DNA from: an uncultured Lachnospiraceae bacterium
GTDB taxonomy: Bacteria; Bacillota; Clostridia; Lachnospirales; Lachnospiraceae
Assembly: GCA_900315945.1 (NCBI GenBank)
Contig: ONAZ01000001.1
Location: 86,701 to 150,700, forward strand
Reading direction: 5' to 3'
Length of the DNA: 64,000 nucleotides
The notes beneath the pieces were generated by a model. It did no database searches. It saw only the letters and a list, made by a program, of their open reading frames with translations, and was not told the origin of the DNA. The translations under genes were made by a program, and so were the position numbers. Below are positions 1 through 8,292 of this stretch, in pieces (within the stretch, counting starts at the first letter, position 1; the number at the start of each line of letters is the position of its first letter).

Positions 1-14
1 AGTCACAAAAAAGA

Positions 15-215
15 AAGATGCTCTTATAGAGTAATTCTTCACTAAGGATATGTAAGCAATTGATATTATAGTCAAGCAACATCTTGACAGAAACCAGCGG
101 ACAATGCATCATCGTGATGCTGTCCGCTTTTTTTCGACGTCCTGTCGAAAAATTTCTTCATATAATCAATTACTAACATATCCTAAGCTCGAATTAATCT
201 CTATAAGAGCATCTT
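15..215. repeat. ~200-bp imperfect palindromic element with 17-bp inverted ends
   Basis: The 17 bases at 15-31 (AAGATGCTCTTATAGAG) recur exactly as reverse complement at 199-215. Similarity continues imperfectly inward (around 41-66 against 165-187, the 'AAGGATATGT' stretch). The centre holds a strong hairpin (96-128) and a smaller 6-bp hairpin (71-88). No convincing gene is present in 1-238. It could be a small non-autonomous inverted-repeat element or overlapping terminators; the sequence alone does not decide. Confidence 0.5.
96..134 (+). terminator. Strong intrinsic terminator (plus strand)
   Basis: AGCGGACA (96-103) pairs with TGTCCGCT (121-128), and an inner stem GCATCA/TGATGC extends it. 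A run of T residues follows at once on the plus strand. It would end a plus-strand transcript entering from left of the window. The transcript it serves is not visible. Confidence 0.75.
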
Positions 216-238
216 ACTATTATGTGAATGTATGGATA

Positions 239-991
239 CTACTTAATCGTTCCAGACATAATCTTATCGTAGACAGAGTCATGGGCCTGCATCTCTAGTG
301 CGTCAGGCAGTGGCTCTAAATCTATCTTCTCCCCATATCTTCGTTCTAGTGCTGTAGAGAGAATAAAATCGCATAACTTCGGATTCTTAGGAAGTACTGG
401 TCCATGAGAATATGTTCCAAATACATTGTTGTAGCGGACACCTTCTGTCATATCCTCACCATTGTTACCACAGCCCTTAATAATCTTACCAAGAGGCTTG
501 ATGCCATCTGCAAGATAAGTTCTTCCACTGTGATTCTCATATCCAACTACAATTGAACCTCCAGATTCTTCTCCTAGTTCAAATGCATAATTGTCAATCA
601 TACGCTCTTTGCCACCAATAGTATGGAAATCAACAGCTCCTAAAAATTCACATTTTGTTCCTTCATGAGTCTCATAGTAGTGACCCATCATCTGATAGCC
701 ACCACATATACACAGGAATGTCTTGCCGTCTTCAACCGCCTTCTTAATCTCATTTCCTTTACCAGATTTTAGATCATTAAGCAAAACCTCTTGCTCAAAA
801 TCCTGTCCACCTCCAATAAAGAAGAGATCAAATTCACTCAAATCCAACTTATCACCGAGTCTACACTCAACAATGTCCACATCTATCCCACGCCACTCCA
901 GACGCTTCTTCATACATAGAATGTTTCCTCTGTCACCATAAAGGTTAAGAACCTCAGGATAAAGGTGACAAATCTTTAGTACTTTACTCAT
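239..991 (-). CDS. gatD: Lipid II isoglutaminyl synthase, glutaminase subunit GatD
   Basis: A class I (CobB/CobQ-type) glutamine amidotransferase of about 250 residues that supplies ammonia to MurT for amidation of the alpha-carboxyl of D-glutamate in lipid II. Seen: the nucleophile motif CICGGYQMMG near residue 96, an N-terminal LYGDRGN segment and the late GTYSHGPVLP histidine motif. An in-frame GTG lies nine bases upstream, but AGGTG with six-base spacing favours the ATG at 991. It follows murT directly in the same direction, so the two subunits are almost certainly co-translated. Acts in the cytoplasm in peptidoglycan synthesis. The family assignment is firm; the enzyme has not been tested here. 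Confidence 0.93.
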   Translation of the reverse strand: MSKVLKICHLYPEVLNLYGDRGNILCMKKRLEWRGIDVDIVECRLGDKLDLSEFDLFFIGGGQDFEQEVLLNDLKSGKGNEIKKAVEDGKTFLCICGGYQMMGHYYETHEGTKCEFLGAVDFHTIGGKERMIDNYAFELGEESGGSIVVGYENHSGRTYLADGIKPLGKIIKGCGNNGEDMTEGVRYNNVFGTYSHGPVLPKNPKLCDFILSTALERRYGEKIDLEPLPDALEMQAHDSVYDKIMSGTIK

Positions 992-1000
992 ATTAATCAC

Positions 1001-2386
1001 CTATCCTTTCCAAAACTCTTCTGCACCTGTTACTTCAGCCAATGTTTTTCTAAGAGCCAACATGGATGTATAGTTAGGAAGCACAAAAACAGGATACTTG
1101 GACTTCTTCATAACATTTACCAGATTATCCCATCCCTTAACTAACTCTATCTTCGATTCATCCATTCCACCATACTTAAGGCGAAGTGCAATATCTTCTG
1201 CTCTATCACCTGATACAATAATCTTACTTAAGGAATCATCTTCTGCAAGTCTCTCGTATTCAGCATCCCATATCCATGAAATATCATGACCATCAGCAGT
1301 CTTATCATTAAGACAGATGACAGCTTCATACTCATCATCCATACTGGTTACATATGTAAGGGCCTGATTACAACCTGCAGGATTCTTAACAAGTATCATT
1401 TGAACATCAACACCATCTAAATCAAATGTCTCCATTCTTCCGAAACTACTACTTGTTACAGCAAGAGATTTGATAATATCTTCTCTCTTAAAACCTGCTG
1501 CCGTATATGCACATACAGCTCCAACAGCATTATATACATTGTATATGGCAGGAAGACTTATAAGAACATTTTCCTTATCAACATTATCAGAATCACGAAA
1601 TTCCATGGTGACATCTGTACCCTTAATACTAAGCTTATTAACAGAAGTTACTGCTGTATTAGTTTTGCTTCTCTTGTAACCGCATTTCGGACAATAGAAC
1701 CCTCCAAGGTGAGCATATGTATGATAATCGTACTTGTATTCAGTACCACAGTTAATACAATATTTTGCATCTGATACTTCAGGTTCTTTCTGTTCTCCAT
1801 AAGGACAGTCAATTCCATAGTATACAACTTTGTTAGGAACATCATTTGCTAGACTAGCCGTTAGAGAACAATCTGCATTAAGACATAGGATACTATCAGG
1901 TGCTTTCTTAACTCCCATTCTGATCTGTTCTAAAGTATGGGTTACTTCCCCATATCTATCAAGCTGGTCTCTAAAGAGATTCGTAACAAGAATAACTTTA
2001 GGCTTAATAAGTGGAACCACCTGCTTAAGGGCACCTTCATCACATTCAATAATTGCATATTTCTTTCTTGGAATTCCCTTCCAATTGGCATTTGCACAGA
2101 ACTCCGCAGTTACACCCTTAAGAAGATTAGCACCTGACTTATTAGCAAGCACATCTACACCCGTTGACGAAAGAGCCTGTTCTAACATATTGCATGTTGT
2201 TGTCTTACCATTAGTTCCAGTTACAACAATTATGTCCATATCTTTGGACACATCTGCCAAAATATTCTTATCAAAAAACATAGCCGCACGTCCCGGAAGT
2301 GTTGTACCCCCACTCTTTGCGACTCTAAGTGATGCCCTGGCGGCTTTGCAAGCAAAGACGCCAAGAACTGTCTTTATTGTACTCAA
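1001..2386 (-). CDS. murT: Lipid II isoglutaminyl synthase, Mur-ligase subunit MurT
   Basis: 461 residues, a Mur-ligase-like ATP-dependent enzyme that activates lipid II D-Glu for amidation with ammonia from GatD. Seen: the Mur ligase P-loop VVTGTNGKTTT near residue 55, a four-cysteine zinc ribbon (CINCG...FYCPKCG) inserted in the central domain as is typical for MurT, and a C-terminal MurT-type domain. The start is a TTG at 2386, supported by AAGGAG seven bases upstream; no ATG fits better. The stop is 10 bases before the gatD ATG, giving a two-gene operon for cell-wall amidation, a modification that affects cross-linking and lysozyme sensitivity in Firmicutes. Confidence 0.93.
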   Translation of the reverse strand: MSTIKTVLGVFACKAARASLRVAKSGGTTLPGRAAMFFDKNILADVSKDMDIIVVTGTNGKTTTCNMLEQALSSTGVDVLANKSGANLLKGVTAEFCANANWKGIPRKKYAIIECDEGALKQVVPLIKPKVILVTNLFRDQLDRYGEVTHTLEQIRMGVKKAPDSILCLNADCSLTASLANDVPNKVVYYGIDCPYGEQKEPEVSDAKYCINCGTEYKYDYHTYAHLGGFYCPKCGYKRSKTNTAVTSVNKLSIKGTDVTMEFRDSDNVDKENVLISLPAIYNVYNAVGAVCAYTAAGFKREDIIKSLAVTSSSFGRMETFDLDGVDVQMILVKNPAGCNQALTYVTSMDDEYEAVICLNDKTADGHDISWIWDAEYERLAEDDSLSKIIVSGDRAEDIALRLKYGGMDESKIELVKGWDNLVNVMKKSKYPVFVLPNYTSMLALRKTLAEVTGAEEFWKG

Positions 2387-2479
2387 TCTATTTCTCCTTT
2401 AAAATTAAGTCCAGCATACATAAGTTCAGTTTCATTAGGTAGAATTCGACCTATAGTTATTTGATTTACAGATAACCAC

Positions 2480-4348
2480 TTACTCTACTGTAACAGACTT
2501 AGCAAGATTTCTAGGTTTATCAACATCGAGACCTTTTGCAACACTTATATAATATCCCATAAGTTGAAGTGGAATTATAGCAATTGATGCCGCAAAATGA
2601 TCGTCTACTCTAGGAACATATACAGCAAAATCCACTGCGTCTTCTATCTCGTAATGGCCATATGTTGTAAGTCCCATAAGAAATGCACCACGCGACTTAC
2701 ATTCCACCATATTGCTAATTGTCTTCTCATATAATCCTGCCTGAGTTAGAACTCCAATAACAAGTATGTTGTCCTCAATCAAGCTTATAGTTCCATGCTT
2801 AAGTTCTCCAGCAGCATAAGCCTCTGAATGAATATATGATATCTCTTTCATCTTAAGGCTTCCTTCAAGCGAAATTGCATAATCAATTCCACGTCCCACA
2901 AAGAATACGTCTTTAGCATTAGCGTATTTTGATGCGAACCACTGAATTCTATCTTTCTCATCCAGAACCTTTGATATCTTCTCTGGAATAGTTTTAAGTT
3001 CACTTATTAGCTCGCTATACTTCTCTTCTTCTAATACACCACGAACTAATCCAAACTGCATTGCCAAAGTATATGCGGCAACAAGTTGTGCAGAATATGC
3101 TTTAGTAGTAGCAACAGATATCTCTGGGCCTGCCAATGTATAGAATACTCCATCTGATTCTCTAGCAATAGACGAACCTACTACATTTACAATGCCAAGT
3201 GTCTTAATTCCCTTCTTCTTAGCTTCTCTAATTGCAGCCAGTGTATCTGCAGTCTCACCAGATTGCGAAATTGCAACGACTAGACCATTCGGGTCAAGTG
3301 CCATCTTACGATATCTAAATTCTGAAGCAAGTTCAACTCTAACAGGTATGTTTGCTAAGTCCTCAAATACATATTGAGCAGCAACGCCAACATGCCATGC
3401 CGAACCACATGCAACTATATAGATTTGACTTACATCCTTAATATCATTATCAGTTAATCCTATCTCTGAGAGGTCAATTTTGCCATCCTTTACAACAGAA
3501 TTAATAGTATCCTCTACAGCTTTAGGTTGTTCATGAATTTCCTTCATCATGAAATGCTCATATCCACCCTTTTCAGCAGATTCTGCATCCCACTCAATCT
3601 CAACTCTTTCTTTATCAATTACGTCGCCATCAATATTGTAAAATTCAACATTTCCAGCAGTAATCTTTGCCATCTCCTGATTTCCAATATAATATACATC
3701 TCTTGTATATTTTAGGACTGCAGGTACATCTGATGCAACGTAAGACTGGCCTTCATTAATACCAATAATCATTGGAGAATCCTTACGTGCAACCCAAATC
3801 TCGTCAGGATATTCCTTGAACATCAAAGCAAGGGCATATGAGCCACGGACTCTAACCATTGTCTTAGCGATGGCATCAACAGGACCTCCCTGATACTTAT
3901 TATAATAGTAATCCACAAGTTTGACTGCTATCTCAGTATCTGTATCAGAATAAATCTTATAATCATGACGAAGAAGCTTTTCCTTCAACTCTTGATAGTT
4001 CTCGATAATACCGTTATGAACACCAACTACATTCGATTCATCAGTTGATGCCGCACCTTCAAACACATTTCCAGAAACATGAGGATGAGCATTAATTACA
4101 GATGGCTCTCCATGAGTTGCCCATCTTGTATGACCAATACCAATACAACCTTTTACAGCTTTACCATCATCAGTCATCTTAGATAGTTCTTTTAATCTGC
4201 CTTGTGCTTTAATGACATTAACCTTGCCATCTTTACCTTTGACAGCAAGTCCTGCCGAATCATATCCTCTATATTCAAGCTTAGATAGTCCATCTAATAA
4301 GACTGGAGCCGCTTGATCTTTTCCAACAAATCCTACTATTCCACACAT
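2480..4348 (-). CDS. glmS: Glutamine--fructose-6-phosphate aminotransferase (isomerizing)
   Basis: 622 residues, within the usual 600-625 range. Makes glucosamine-6-phosphate from fructose-6-phosphate and glutamine, the entry step to UDP-GlcNAc for peptidoglycan and surface glycans. Seen: N-terminal class II glutaminase starting MCGIVGFVG, so Cys2 becomes the nucleophile after Met removal; HTRWATHG in the glutaminase domain; two SIS domains (SQSGETADTLAA, then a second near ISYIHSEAYAAGELKHG); and the family C-terminal end DKPRNLAKSVTVE. AAAGGA lies eight bases before the ATG. It follows the cell-wall pair murT-gatD in map order and is read in the same direction. Assignment is certain at the family level. 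Confidence 0.97.
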   Translation of the reverse strand: MCGIVGFVGKDQAAPVLLDGLSKLEYRGYDSAGLAVKGKDGKVNVIKAQGRLKELSKMTDDGKAVKGCIGIGHTRWATHGEPSVINAHPHVSGNVFEGAASTDESNVVGVHNGIIENYQELKEKLLRHDYKIYSDTDTEIAVKLVDYYYNKYQGGPVDAIAKTMVRVRGSYALALMFKEYPDEIWVARKDSPMIIGINEGQSYVASDVPAVLKYTRDVYYIGNQEMAKITAGNVEFYNIDGDVIDKERVEIEWDAESAEKGGYEHFMMKEIHEQPKAVEDTINSVVKDGKIDLSEIGLTDNDIKDVSQIYIVACGSAWHVGVAAQYVFEDLANIPVRVELASEFRYRKMALDPNGLVVAISQSGETADTLAAIREAKKKGIKTLGIVNVVGSSIARESDGVFYTLAGPEISVATTKAYSAQLVAAYTLAMQFGLVRGVLEEEKYSELISELKTIPEKISKVLDEKDRIQWFASKYANAKDVFFVGRGIDYAISLEGSLKMKEISYIHSEAYAAGELKHGTISLIEDNILVIGVLTQAGLYEKTISNMVECKSRGAFLMGLTTYGHYEIEDAVDFAVYVPRVDDHFAASIAIIPLQLMGYYISVAKGLDVDKPRNLAKSVTVE

Positions 4349-4525
4349 AATTTAATTCCTTTACTTATTTATAATGCACTTATCCAAGTGTCACTTACAC
4401 ACTTTGTTATCAAACCAACAATAATAATATAACACAAATACTCAACTAATAGTATAAAAAAATCCTTTTAGTTAAAGAGTATCGCTATTTTACTCAAAGA
4501 ACAAGAATAATATACTTTGCTTATA
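4349..4525 (-). promoter_or_regulatory. glmS upstream region, no glmS ribozyme seen
   Basis: The 177 bases upstream of glmS are AT-rich. By eye I find no glmS ribozyme core, only a small hairpin (AAGTGT/ACACTT, around 4386-4404). A TTATATTATT stretch could hold a -10 box but no clear -35 box accompanies it. Many Firmicutes carry the ribozyme here, so its apparent absence is worth recording. Confidence 0.35.
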
Positions 4526-5491
4526 TTACCTCATCTCCTCGTAACCTTCACTAGTCTTTCTTATATTAGAATCAAATAGATAATTAAAGCCCTGCCAACT
4601 AATGTCATTGCCTTTAACCTTGGACATTACTTCCTTCATTGTCTCAAGCTTCGCATCCATATCATCAGCGAAGTTAAGGGCAATTGCCTCTGCAATTGAT
4701 GGCTTCTTAGGTGAACCATACTCATACTCCCCATGATGGGCCAAGATGCAATGTAACAATTCATTCTTTTTAACTTCTGGAAAATCTTCTATCTGTCGCA
4801 TACTATTCGATAACAAATTATAACCCATAACTATGTGGCCAAGCATTTGACCAGCATCTGTATAATCATTTTCTGGATAAGGAGATAACTCAGCAAGTTT
4901 TCCTATATCATGAAAAATTGCAGCCGTAAGGAGAAGATCCCTGTCCAAATAATCGTACTGCTTTGATATGAAGTCACAGGTCTTTGTTACAGACAATGTA
5001 TGCTCTAGCAAACCTCCTGCAAACCCATGATGAACTGACTTTGCTGCTGAGTGATAGCAGAATCTCTTCTTAAATGATTCATCCTTGACAAAATACATTT
5101 CTAGTAACTTCTTCATATAAGGCGCTTTAATTGTTGCAATTATATTAAGAAGTTCGTTATACATTTCATTAACATCTTTGTCAGTAGTTGGTATGTAATC
5201 CTCTAGATTAATTGAGCTAGAATCAGCTACACGCAAACTGTTAATTGTTATCTGATTCTTACCTTTATACTCTTTAATAACTCCTGAAACTTCAACATAA
5301 TCCTTCTTATCAAACTCATTTATTCCAGGACTATTCACATCCCATATATTGCCTTCAAGTACACCTGTCTTATCTTGTAGTGTAACAAGGAAGTAGTCCG
5401 CTCCATTCTTAGTAGTGCCACTTCTCTTCTCTTTGCAAAGATATGTCTCTGTAATAGCATCTCCAACTTTTAAATCTTCTATGTATTTCAT
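4526..5491 (-). CDS. YhaM-type 3'-5' exoribonuclease (OB-fold + HD domain)
   Basis: 321 residues. An N-terminal OB-fold nucleic-acid-binding domain (about 10-95: VGDAITETYLC..., VEVSGVIKEYKGKNQITI) is followed by an HD metal-dependent phosphohydrolase domain with the HDIGKLAE motif near residue 195, a paired histidine in HCILAHHGEYEYGSPKKP, and an upstream HHGFAGGLLEHTLSV segment. This layout matches YhaM, which degrades single-stranded RNA and DNA from the 3' end in Firmicutes. Cytoplasmic. The start ATG at 5491 has AAAGG eight bases upstream. It follows the amide hydrolase gene by 18 bases and may share its transcript. Confidence 0.88.
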   Translation of the reverse strand: MKYIEDLKVGDAITETYLCKEKRSGTTKNGADYFLVTLQDKTGVLEGNIWDVNSPGINEFDKKDYVEVSGVIKEYKGKNQITINSLRVADSSSINLEDYIPTTDKDVNEMYNELLNIIATIKAPYMKKLLEMYFVKDESFKKRFCYHSAAKSVHHGFAGGLLEHTLSVTKTCDFISKQYDYLDRDLLLTAAIFHDIGKLAELSPYPENDYTDAGQMLGHIVMGYNLLSNSMRQIEDFPEVKKNELLHCILAHHGEYEYGSPKKPSIAEAIALNFADDMDAKLETMKEVMSKVKGNDISWQGFNYLFDSNIRKTSEGYEEMR

Positions 5492-5509
5492 TTTTTGCCT
5501 TTCTAACTA

Positions 5510-6484
5510 TTAGTTTTCATATTTTATCTGCTGCTCTTTAATCGTAGGATATGTTGTTAGGGAATCTCCCTCAAGGTCAATCTTATGCATATCCACTGCA
5601 GTAATCTGAGAATTATCATAGGTCTTGTAATAATAGATTCCCCTGTCTAAATTGTAGCAGGACGAGTAGATTGTTATCTCGTACTTGTCACCTCCTAGAT
5701 CAACACAGCCTCGCTGCTGCTCTACAGAACCCAGGATATGGAAAAACTGGCTAACACTTTCTTCCTCTGAACTTCCTGAGATGGAATTCATTCGAGTAAA
5801 AGCAGCCTTCACAAATCTTGATGCAGAAGACAAATCTCCAGGTAGACCTATCGCACCCATACCACGACTATATGCGTCCAGCTTCAGGTCCTTGGCGAAG
5901 GAATTCGTGGCCGGCTTGTTGGAAATGTTCATATAATTATTCAGATTAAACAACTGCTTATCAAAGGTAGGGTTATTAGTCATTACACCCACCGGATTAT
6001 CGTAAATTTTAAGACCATCTTCAACAGACTCCACAACAATAGCCTCGGTACTATCTGCAATCATCCAATGAAGTGGCGAAAGCTTTAGCTTCGAACTAAA
6101 ATCTATATCAACTAGGTTAATGCGCGCTAGAAGTTTGCGTGCTTCTTTGACGCTGGCACACTGACTTAACACCCATGGAATGAATTCAAATGGCGAGACA
6201 TTATCAGCACCAAAAGCCTCTTCCTTATAATCAGCATTATCAGGAAAATTAAGTCCTGCCATTCCAAGCCCCTTTTCATTAGCTGCATCATAATATAGCG
6301 GATATCCATCTACAACAAATGCCGTTCCTATTATAGCATAGTGTTCGTCTATGGTTGCACATTTGCGAAAGTTAAATGAAAAATTTCTTGGAGCAACAAC
6401 GATTTCTTCATGATAAGAAAACTCCAAATCCAAGTTACGTCCAAAATAATGATCCTTTGTATAATATGTAATGGCTGTACACAT
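5510..6484 (-). CDS. Choloylglycine hydrolase/penicillin V acylase-family amide hydrolase
   Basis: 324 residues, an Ntn hydrolase of the linear amide C-N hydrolase family (bile salt hydrolase, penicillin V acylase). Two in-frame ATGs are close together. The upstream one (6490) abuts GGAGGG with no spacing, whereas the one at 6484 has six bases and starts Met-Cys, exposing the essential Cys as N-terminal nucleophile. I therefore choose 6484. Seen: MCTAITYYTKDHYFGRNLD, family residues NEKGLGMAGLNFP and an Asn-Pro segment MTNNPTF. The substrate (bile salt, penicillin V or N-acyl homoserine-type amide) cannot be told from sequence; gut Lachnospiraceae often carry such genes. Probably cytoplasmic, as no signal peptide is visible. 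Confidence 0.85.
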   Translation of the reverse strand: MCTAITYYTKDHYFGRNLDLEFSYHEEIVVAPRNFSFNFRKCATIDEHYAIIGTAFVVDGYPLYYDAANEKGLGMAGLNFPDNADYKEEAFGADNVSPFEFIPWVLSQCASVKEARKLLARINLVDIDFSSKLKLSPLHWMIADSTEAIVVESVEDGLKIYDNPVGVMTNNPTFDKQLFNLNNYMNISNKPATNSFAKDLKLDAYSRGMGAIGLPGDLSSASRFVKAAFTRMNSISGSSEEESVSQFFHILGSVEQQRGCVDLGGDKYEITIYSSCYNLDRGIYYYKTYDNSQITAVDMHKIDLEGDSLTTYPTIKEQQIKYEN

Positions 6485-6490
6485 TATCAT

Positions 6491-6660
6491 CCCTCCAATC
6501 TAATAATTGATTTTTTATTATTCAGGTAGGTCTTCTTCGACTCAGGTGAAATTCCCGATAGTTCCATAATATTAATTGCCTTAGAAAACTCTTTTCGTCC
6601 AGGAGACGGAAGGTCTGACGCAGCCGCCACAGGGTCAAGCCATGAAACACGTCCATCTCA
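6491..6660 (-). pseudogene. Possible gene remnant upstream of the amide hydrolase
   Basis: Reading leftward, one frame stays open for roughly 50 codons and ends at a TGA just before the hydrolase ATG. Its composition looks protein-like (LDPVAAASDLPSPG, then MELSGISPESKKTYLNNK), but it has no upstream start codon and is preceded by a stop. It may be the tail of a degraded gene or chance. I do not recognise a family. The rest of 6661-6746 shows nothing clear. Confidence 0.25.
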
Positions 6661-6746
6661 ATCCAATTGTCCTGATATGCGAATGCAATCATATGAAAAT
6701 TTCTCGCGCACGATTTAATAGGAGCTTTAGCATTTCTGTTCTCCTA

Positions 6747-8210
6747 TCAATTGTTGCATGCGTTGTTAGGTCTTTTATTCAAAAGCACGACGGTCTCCAC
6801 ATGCCCTGTCTGAGGGAACATGTCTACTGGGGTGAGTGCGCTGAGCTTATATTCACTTTCACATAATATATGCAAATCTCTTGCAAGTGTAGATGGGTTG
6901 CAGCTTACATACACTACCCTCTCTGGCTTTAACTTGAGAATTGCATTGATGCAGTTAGTGTCACATCCCTTGCGAGGTGGATCTACTACAATAACATCTG
7001 GCTTTGCAACAGATATTTCTTCTGAAATTTGCGATGAAGCATCACACTTATATACGCCCACGGAGTCACTCCATTTGATGTCATTTATTATATCCTCAAC
7101 CTTTCCTACAAGGAAACCTGCATTTTTTATATTATTTAACCTAGCATTATCTATGGCATCTTCAATGGCCTGGGGTACAACTTCCACGCCAAAGACCGAC
7201 TTGGCTTTGTCACTTAAGTAAATGCCAATGGTTCCAATGCCGCAATATAAATCCCATACATTCTCCGAGCCAGTTAGATTGGCATATTCTCCCACCTTGT
7301 CATACAGCTTCTTAGTCTGAATCGGATTAACCTGATAGAAGGATTTTGCTGATATATTAAATGTTTTATCACCGATGCAATCTGTGATTGTCTCGCTACC
7401 CCATATTACAGTAGTTTCATCTCCTAAGATAACATTGGTGTTCTTACAGTTAGAATTAAGCACAATAGATGTCATGCCTTCCACTTCTTGCAGCTTGTCT
7501 ACAAGTATATCCAACTTGCTGAAAAATTTGTCTGATTTTTTCTTATCCAACTTAACATTTCCGATAAGGCAAACCATTATTTCCTTAGAATAGAATCCAT
7601 ATCTAATTAATATATGGCGAAGAACTCCCTGACCGTCCTGATAGATACTCACTTTCTCAGATTCTATCCATTCTCTTACTATTGATATTACATTGTCAAT
7701 TATAGGATGGGATAAGTAACACTTATCAATAGGAACAATATCGTGACTGTGAGACAAGTAGAATCCCATAACAACATTCCCATTCTTATCAAGTCCAACT
7801 GGCATCTGAAGCTTATTGCGGTAGTAATATGGCTCCTCCATTCCAATTATAGATTCCATAGCATTATCTACCAAATTCTCTGAGAAGCCACCGACTCTTA
7901 TTAAATTATTTCTTACATGATTTGCTTTCAGTTCTAGTTGCTTGTCATAGTTTAATGCCTGCAGTTGACAGCCACCACAAGGCTTTGCTTTAGGGCACAC
8001 CTCTGTACTCCTGTAGGCGGATGGTTTGATGAGTTTCACAACTCTTGCATAGCACAGATTCTTCTTAACCTTTGTTATTCCAGCAATAATCTTATCCCCC
8101 ACTACTGCGCCTTTAACAAATAAAGTCATGCCATGAGCATGACCTATTCCCTCGCCGTTAACGGACATATCTTCTATTGTCACTTCTACTTCTTGATTCT
8201 TATAAAACAT
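6747..8210 (-). CDS. 23S rRNA (uracil-5-)-methyltransferase, RlmD/TrmA family
   Basis: 487 residues. A TRAM RNA-binding domain (about 1-60), a four-cysteine Fe-S site (CPKAKPCGGCQ near 75-85 with a later Cys), and a class I SAM domain with WDLYCGIGTIGIYL and VVDPPRKGCD. The catalytic Cys is in YVSCNPSTLARDL. This is the TrmA/RumA/RlmCD fold that makes m5U in rRNA; Firmicutes often have several copies with different target uridines, so I do not name the site. No Shine-Dalgarno precedes the ATG, and a TATAAT -10 box ends six bases before it, suggesting a leaderless mRNA. It is divergent from mutS2. Confidence 0.88.
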   Translation of the reverse strand: MFYKNQEVEVTIEDMSVNGEGIGHAHGMTLFVKGAVVGDKIIAGITKVKKNLCYARVVKLIKPSAYRSTEVCPKAKPCGGCQLQALNYDKQLELKANHVRNNLIRVGGFSENLVDNAMESIIGMEEPYYYRNKLQMPVGLDKNGNVVMGFYLSHSHDIVPIDKCYLSHPIIDNVISIVREWIESEKVSIYQDGQGVLRHILIRYGFYSKEIMVCLIGNVKLDKKKSDKFFSKLDILVDKLQEVEGMTSIVLNSNCKNTNVILGDETTVIWGSETITDCIGDKTFNISAKSFYQVNPIQTKKLYDKVGEYANLTGSENVWDLYCGIGTIGIYLSDKAKSVFGVEVVPQAIEDAIDNARLNNIKNAGFLVGKVEDIINDIKWSDSVGVYKCDASSQISEEISVAKPDVIVVDPPRKGCDTNCINAILKLKPERVVYVSCNPSTLARDLHILCESEYKLSALTPVDMFPQTGHVETVVLLNKRPNNACNN

Positions 8211-8216
8211 ACATTA

Positions 8217-8222
8217 ATTATA
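8217..8222 (-). promoter_or_regulatory. -10 box of the RNA methyltransferase gene
   Basis: TATAAT in the minus orientation ends seven bases from the ATG at 8210. The -35 region is poor. The predicted start of transcription falls on or next to the start codon. Confidence 0.5.
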
Positions 8223-8257
8223 TCATTTTTTAGTTAATATCACATATTTTCTTAAAA

Positions 8258-8285
8258 TTGCAATTTATACCATATATGATACAAT
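8258..8285 (+). promoter_or_regulatory. mutS2 promoter
   Basis: TTGCAA (8258-8263), 16 bases, TACAAT (8280-8285). The predicted transcription start is at about 8292, one base before the mutS2 ATG, and no Shine-Dalgarno exists, so the mRNA is probably leaderless or nearly so. Confidence 0.6.
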
Positions 8286-8292
8286 AAACCCT

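Noticed and set aside
104..298. Plus-strand ORF of 64 codons and a 29-codon minus-strand ORF at the left edge
   Set aside because: Both run through the palindromic element with no ribosome binding site; likely chance.
239..2402. Long plus-strand open frames opposite murT and gatD
   Set aside because: Shadows of strong minus-strand genes; they lack ribosome binding sites and known motifs.
6642..6866. Plus-strand ORF overlapping the RNA methyltransferase end
   Set aside because: Lies antisense to the conserved C-terminus of the methyltransferase, no supporting signals.
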